Below are positions 60,461 through 64,000 of a stretch of 64,000 bases of DNA, one piece after another. Origin of the DNA: CAMYMQ01 sp963730305 (GTDB lineage Bacteria > Pseudomonadota > Alphaproteobacteria > Bin65). Position numbers and translations under genes: made by a program. Position 1 is the first letter of the stretch; each line of letters opens with the position of its first letter. The notes beneath the pieces are model-generated. The model was not told where the DNA came from. It made no database searches and was given only the letters and a program-made list of their open reading frames with translations. The stretch covers positions 434,001 to 498,000 of the forward strand of contig CAVSRB010000001.1 in NCBI GenBank assembly GCA_963730305.1, read 5' to 3'.

Positions 60461-62140
60461 ATGACAAGGGACCCGCGTCAGCCGCTTCCGGCAGGGACCC
60501 GCATCGCCAGCTACCGGATCGACAGCGTCCTGGGCGCGGGCGGCGCGGCGATCACCTATGCCGCGACCAACATGGTCGTGAACCGGCGGGTCGCGATCAA
60601 GGAATACCTGCCGATCGGCCTGGCCCAGCGGGGCGACGACGGGGTCGACGTCAGCGCGATCCCCGGCCGCATCGAGGAGTTCGGCAAGGGCCTGGGCCGC
60701 TTCGTCGACGAGGCGCGCGCGCTGGCCGGCTTCCGCCACCCCGCGGTCGCCCCGATCGAGCACTATATCCAGGCGCACGGCACCGCCTACGTCGTCATGC
60801 CCTACGTCGAGGGCGAGACCCTGGCCGCCCGCCTGCGCGCCCGCGGGCCGATGACCCCGGCCGAGGTCGACGCGCTGCTGCCGCCGCTGCTCGACGCGCT
60901 GGCCGCCGTGCACGAGGCGGGGCTGGTCCACGGCGACCTCAAGCCCGGCAACGTCATCCTGCAGGCGCCCGACCGGCCGGTGCTGATCGACTTCGGCTCG
61001 GCCCGCCAGGCCGGCGACGCCGCGCACGCGCATGGCTCGCCCGGCTACGCCGCGCCCGAGATCTACAAGCGACGGGCGCGGGCGACCCCGGCCAGCGACG
61101 TCTACGCGCTGGGCGCCGTGCTCTACCGCGCGCTGACCGGCGGGCCGCCGCCCGCCGCGCCGGACCGGCTGCACGACGACACCATCGCATCGGTGGCCGA
61201 CGCCGGGCTGCGCCAGGTGCGGCTGCCGCTGCTCGACGCGATCGACCGGGCGCTGGCGCTGGAGCCCGCCAAGCGGCCGGCGACGATCGCCGCCTTCCGC
61301 GCCCTGCTCGGCCGCGACCCGGCCCACGTCGCCCAGGCTCGCGTCACCCGGTCCCGCGCCCGGCCCCGACCGCAGGGCGCCGGCTGGGCGGGCGTGGCGA
61401 CGGCGGTGGTCATGGCCGCCGTGCTGATCGTGGCCACCACCACCGACCTGTCGCACGACACCATCGGCCGCCGATCGCTGCCGCCGGTGGCGGTCCACGC
61501 GATCCCCGACGCGCCCAAGCCGCCCGTCCGCTTCCGCGACTGCCCGGACTGCCCGCTGATGCAGACGGTGCCCGGCAAGCGCATCGCGGTGGCGCTGGCG
61601 CCGGTGACGCGCAAGGCGTTCGGCGCCTTCGTCGCCGGCACCGGCCACAGCCTGCCCGGCGGCTGCGTCACGGGCGACGGGGTCGACGGCTGGCGGCGCG
61701 ACCTCGCCCTCGACTGGCGCAAGGGCGCGGCGGACGCGCCGGTCGCCTGCGTGAGCTGGCGCGACGCCCGCGCCTATGCCGAATGGCTGGCGGCGCGCAC
61801 CGGCGCCGGCTACCGCCTGGCCAAGGCGGCGGAGATCGCGACGCTGGTCGCCCGGCAGCCCGACCACCCCGCGCCGCTCGCCCAGCGGCTCGACCGGATC
61901 GCGCCGGGCGCCGGGCCGAAGACGCCGGCGGCCGCGACCGCCCCGGCGGACCCGATCGCCGAGTGGACCGCCGACTGCTGGGCCCGGGGCGACGGCGCCA
62001 GCCTCTATTGCCCGCTGCGCACCGTGGTCGGCTGGCGCGACCGCGCCGGCAACCGGATCCGCACCGGCCTGCCCGCCGGCCTGCGCCACCGCGACGTCGG
62101 TTTCCGCGTCGTCCGCGACGCCGCCGGCACCGGCGAATAG
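60461..62140 (+). CDS. Ser/Thr protein kinase with TM helix and formylglycine-generating-enzyme-like domain
   Basis: A 559-residue protein with an N-terminal Hanks-type kinase domain (about 15-285). The glycine loop is GAGGAAITY; Lys47 lies in VAIKEYLP as in the other kinase; the catalytic loop reads HGDLKPGN (157-164) instead of HRD; and DFG at 177-179 is intact. A TM helix follows at about 305-330, then a C-terminal FGE/SUMF1-type domain (about 350-555) with CVSWRDARAYAEWLA and GLRHRDVGFRVV. Kinase-FGE fusions are known in several bacteria, usually as signalling proteins. The GlyAla-rich loop and HGD raise the possibility of reduced activity. It is the second kinase in the window. Start at 60461. 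Confidence 0.86.
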   Translation: MTRDPRQPLPAGTRIASYRIDSVLGAGGAAITYAATNMVVNRRVAIKEYLPIGLAQRGDDGVDVSAIPGRIEEFGKGLGRFVDEARALAGFRHPAVAPIEHYIQAHGTAYVVMPYVEGETLAARLRARGPMTPAEVDALLPPLLDALAAVHEAGLVHGDLKPGNVILQAPDRPVLIDFGSARQAGDAAHAHGSPGYAAPEIYKRRARATPASDVYALGAVLYRALTGGPPPAAPDRLHDDTIASVADAGLRQVRLPLLDAIDRALALEPAKRPATIAAFRALLGRDPAHVAQARVTRSRARPRPQGAGWAGVATAVVMAAVLIVATTTDLSHDTIGRRSLPPVAVHAIPDAPKPPVRFRDCPDCPLMQTVPGKRIAVALAPVTRKAFGAFVAGTGHSLPGGCVTGDGVDGWRRDLALDWRKGAADAPVACVSWRDARAYAEWLAARTGAGYRLAKAAEIATLVARQPDHPAPLAQRLDRIAPGAGPKTPAAATAPADPIAEWTADCWARGDGASLYCPLRTVVGWRDRAGNRIRTGLPAGLRHRDVGFRVVRDAAGTGE

Positions 62141-62234
62141 CCGCGTCCCGCAACTCACCGTTTCCTTGCGCGCAAATCCGACTAAGGTACGGCGCAACCG
62201 ACAGGCACGGGCAGACGGGTACGGGAGGCTTTGA

Positions 62235-63069
62235 ATGGCAGGCAGGCTCGAGGGTCGCGTCGCGCTGGTGGTCGGCGCCGGGTCGAGCGGACCAGGCTGG
62301 GGCAACGGCAAGGCCGCGGCGGTCCTCTACGCGCTCGAAGGCGCCAAGATCTTCGCCGTCGACGTCAACAAGGCCGCCGCCGAGGAGACCGCCTCGATCA
62401 TCCGGGGCGAGAAGCTGCCCTGCGAGACCTACGCCTGCGACGTGTCCAAGAGCCGACCAGGTCGCGTCGATGGTCAAGGCGTGCACCGCCGCCTTCGGCC
62501 GCATCGACATCCTCCACAACAACGTCGGCATCGTCGTCGCCAAGCCCACCGTCGAGGTGACCGAGGAGGAGTGGGACAAGGTCAACGCGGTCAACCTGAA
62601 GGGCCTGTTCCTGACCTGCAAGCACGCCCTGCCGGTGATGGAGAAGAACGAGTTCCGGCTCGACGCGACCGGCCGCAAGATCGGCCGCGGCGTGATCGTC
62701 AACGTCTCGTCGATCGCCGGCATCCGCTGGTCGGGCGTGCCCTACATCACCTATTCGACCACCAAGGGCGCGGTGATCCCGTTCACCCGCTCGATCGCGC
62801 TCGAATACGCCCAGCGCGGCATCCGCGCCAACGCCATCCTGCCCGGCCTGATGAACACGCCGATGATCGTCGAGCCGCTGAAAGACGCCTACGCCGGTGG
62901 CGATATCGACAAGATGATCGAGACCCGCGACGCCCAGTGCCCGACCGGCTACATGGGCGACGCCTGGGACGTGGCCCACACGGCGCTGTTCCTGGCCTCG
63001 GACGACTCGCGCTACGTCACCGGGACGGAGATCGTCGTCGACGGCGGGATCACGGCGAAGTTCGCCTGA
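62235..63069 (+). CDS. Short-chain dehydrogenase/reductase, frameshifted
   Basis: An SDR of about 277 residues. The nucleotide-binding loop is GAGSSGPGWGNGKAAA, the NAG-type motif is HNNVGIV, and the catalytic Ser/Tyr/Lys region is NVSSIAG followed by YSTTKGA. The frame breaks at about 62450; removing one A gives SKADQVASMVKACTAAFGRID. It shares its strand and is near an acyl-CoA ligase, and may act on a hydroxy/oxo-acyl or steroid-like substrate. It ends at the stop at 63067-63069. Confidence 0.9.
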
Positions 63070-63167
63070 CCCGCGCACGCGGCAATTAGCCTCCCGAGCC
63101 TAGCCCTGCCCGCCTCCGCTGGTGTAAGGAGGAAGGCAACGAATCCGCGCCCAGGGAGGATTGCGCA

Positions 63168-64000
<833 letters not shown>

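Noticed and set aside
59870..62311. 813-codon minus-strand frame that joins an upstream stretch to the rhodanese
   Set aside because: The extra N-terminal part is antisense to the Ser/Thr kinase gene; only the rhodanese (start 60283) is real.

Overview
The window is high-GC, densely coded DNA that looks like the chromosome of an alphaproteobacterium, most likely of Rhodospirillales type. The evidence is a CckA-ChpT-CtrA phosphorelay with SciP, a perfect CtrA box (TTAA-N7-TTAAC), a GTTC-N7-GTTC SOS operator at recA, the recA-alaS gene order, and a DksA with a degenerate zinc finger. I saw no tRNA, rRNA, CRISPR array or intact mobile element. One orphan terminase-small-subunit-like gene and several families of palindromic intergenic repeats are present.

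Layout. 1-14.8 kb: a P-type cation ATPase cut by the left edge, a PLP-dependent D-cysteine desulfhydrase-like enzyme, a HerA-like ATPase, cytochrome c', a LysR regulator, a LOG-family protein, icd, a MoxR/CoxE-type AAA-VWA pair, a ferredoxin-like protein, a cyclic-nucleotide-binding K+ channel and a lipoprotein. 14.8-21.8 kb: alaS and recA diverge from recQ across an SOS box, followed by a GST. 21.9-24.7 kb: cckA. 24.8-34.3 kb: a Ser/Thr phospho-signalling cluster on the minus strand, with a transmembrane kinase, an FHA protein, two PP2C phosphatases (one with a membrane segment and a KPD-repeat tail) and two trypsin-like protease-TM-FHA proteins. 34.4-38 kb: dksA, sciP, ctrA, chpT and a DUF3553 gene. 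38-46 kb: mobA, a sulfotransferase, an alpha/beta hydrolase, the terminase-like gene, fdhD, a tungstate/molybdate-binding-like protein and moaA. 45.9-54 kb: two tandem TPR/outer-membrane-barrel plus FecR-domain gene pairs, divergent from a CHASE2 adenylate cyclase. 54-64 kb: NAD kinase, an AbrB-type membrane protein, SPFH/NfeD, three Cys-rich secreted proteins, an LLM oxidoreductase, a rhodanese, a second Ser/Thr kinase fused to an FGE-like domain, an SDR, and an acyl-CoA ligase cut by the right edge.

The genes fall into a few functional groups. cckA, chpT, ctrA and sciP form the core cell-cycle/motility control circuit. recA and recQ probably share SOS control. mobA, moaA, fdhD and the oxyanion-binding protein form a molybdenum/tungsten cofactor group. 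The kinase/FHA/PP2C/protease-FHA cluster looks like a trans-envelope phosphothreonine signalling system whose outputs would be two periplasmic proteases gated by cytoplasmic FHA domains. I know of no described system with this composition.

A technical warning applies to the whole window. About 19 genes carry apparent single-base frameshifts, nearly all +1, including recA, alaS, moaA and the 3' end of icd. This pattern suggests residual sequencing or assembly indels rather than true pseudogenes. Spans below cover the whole reconstructed gene where this applies.
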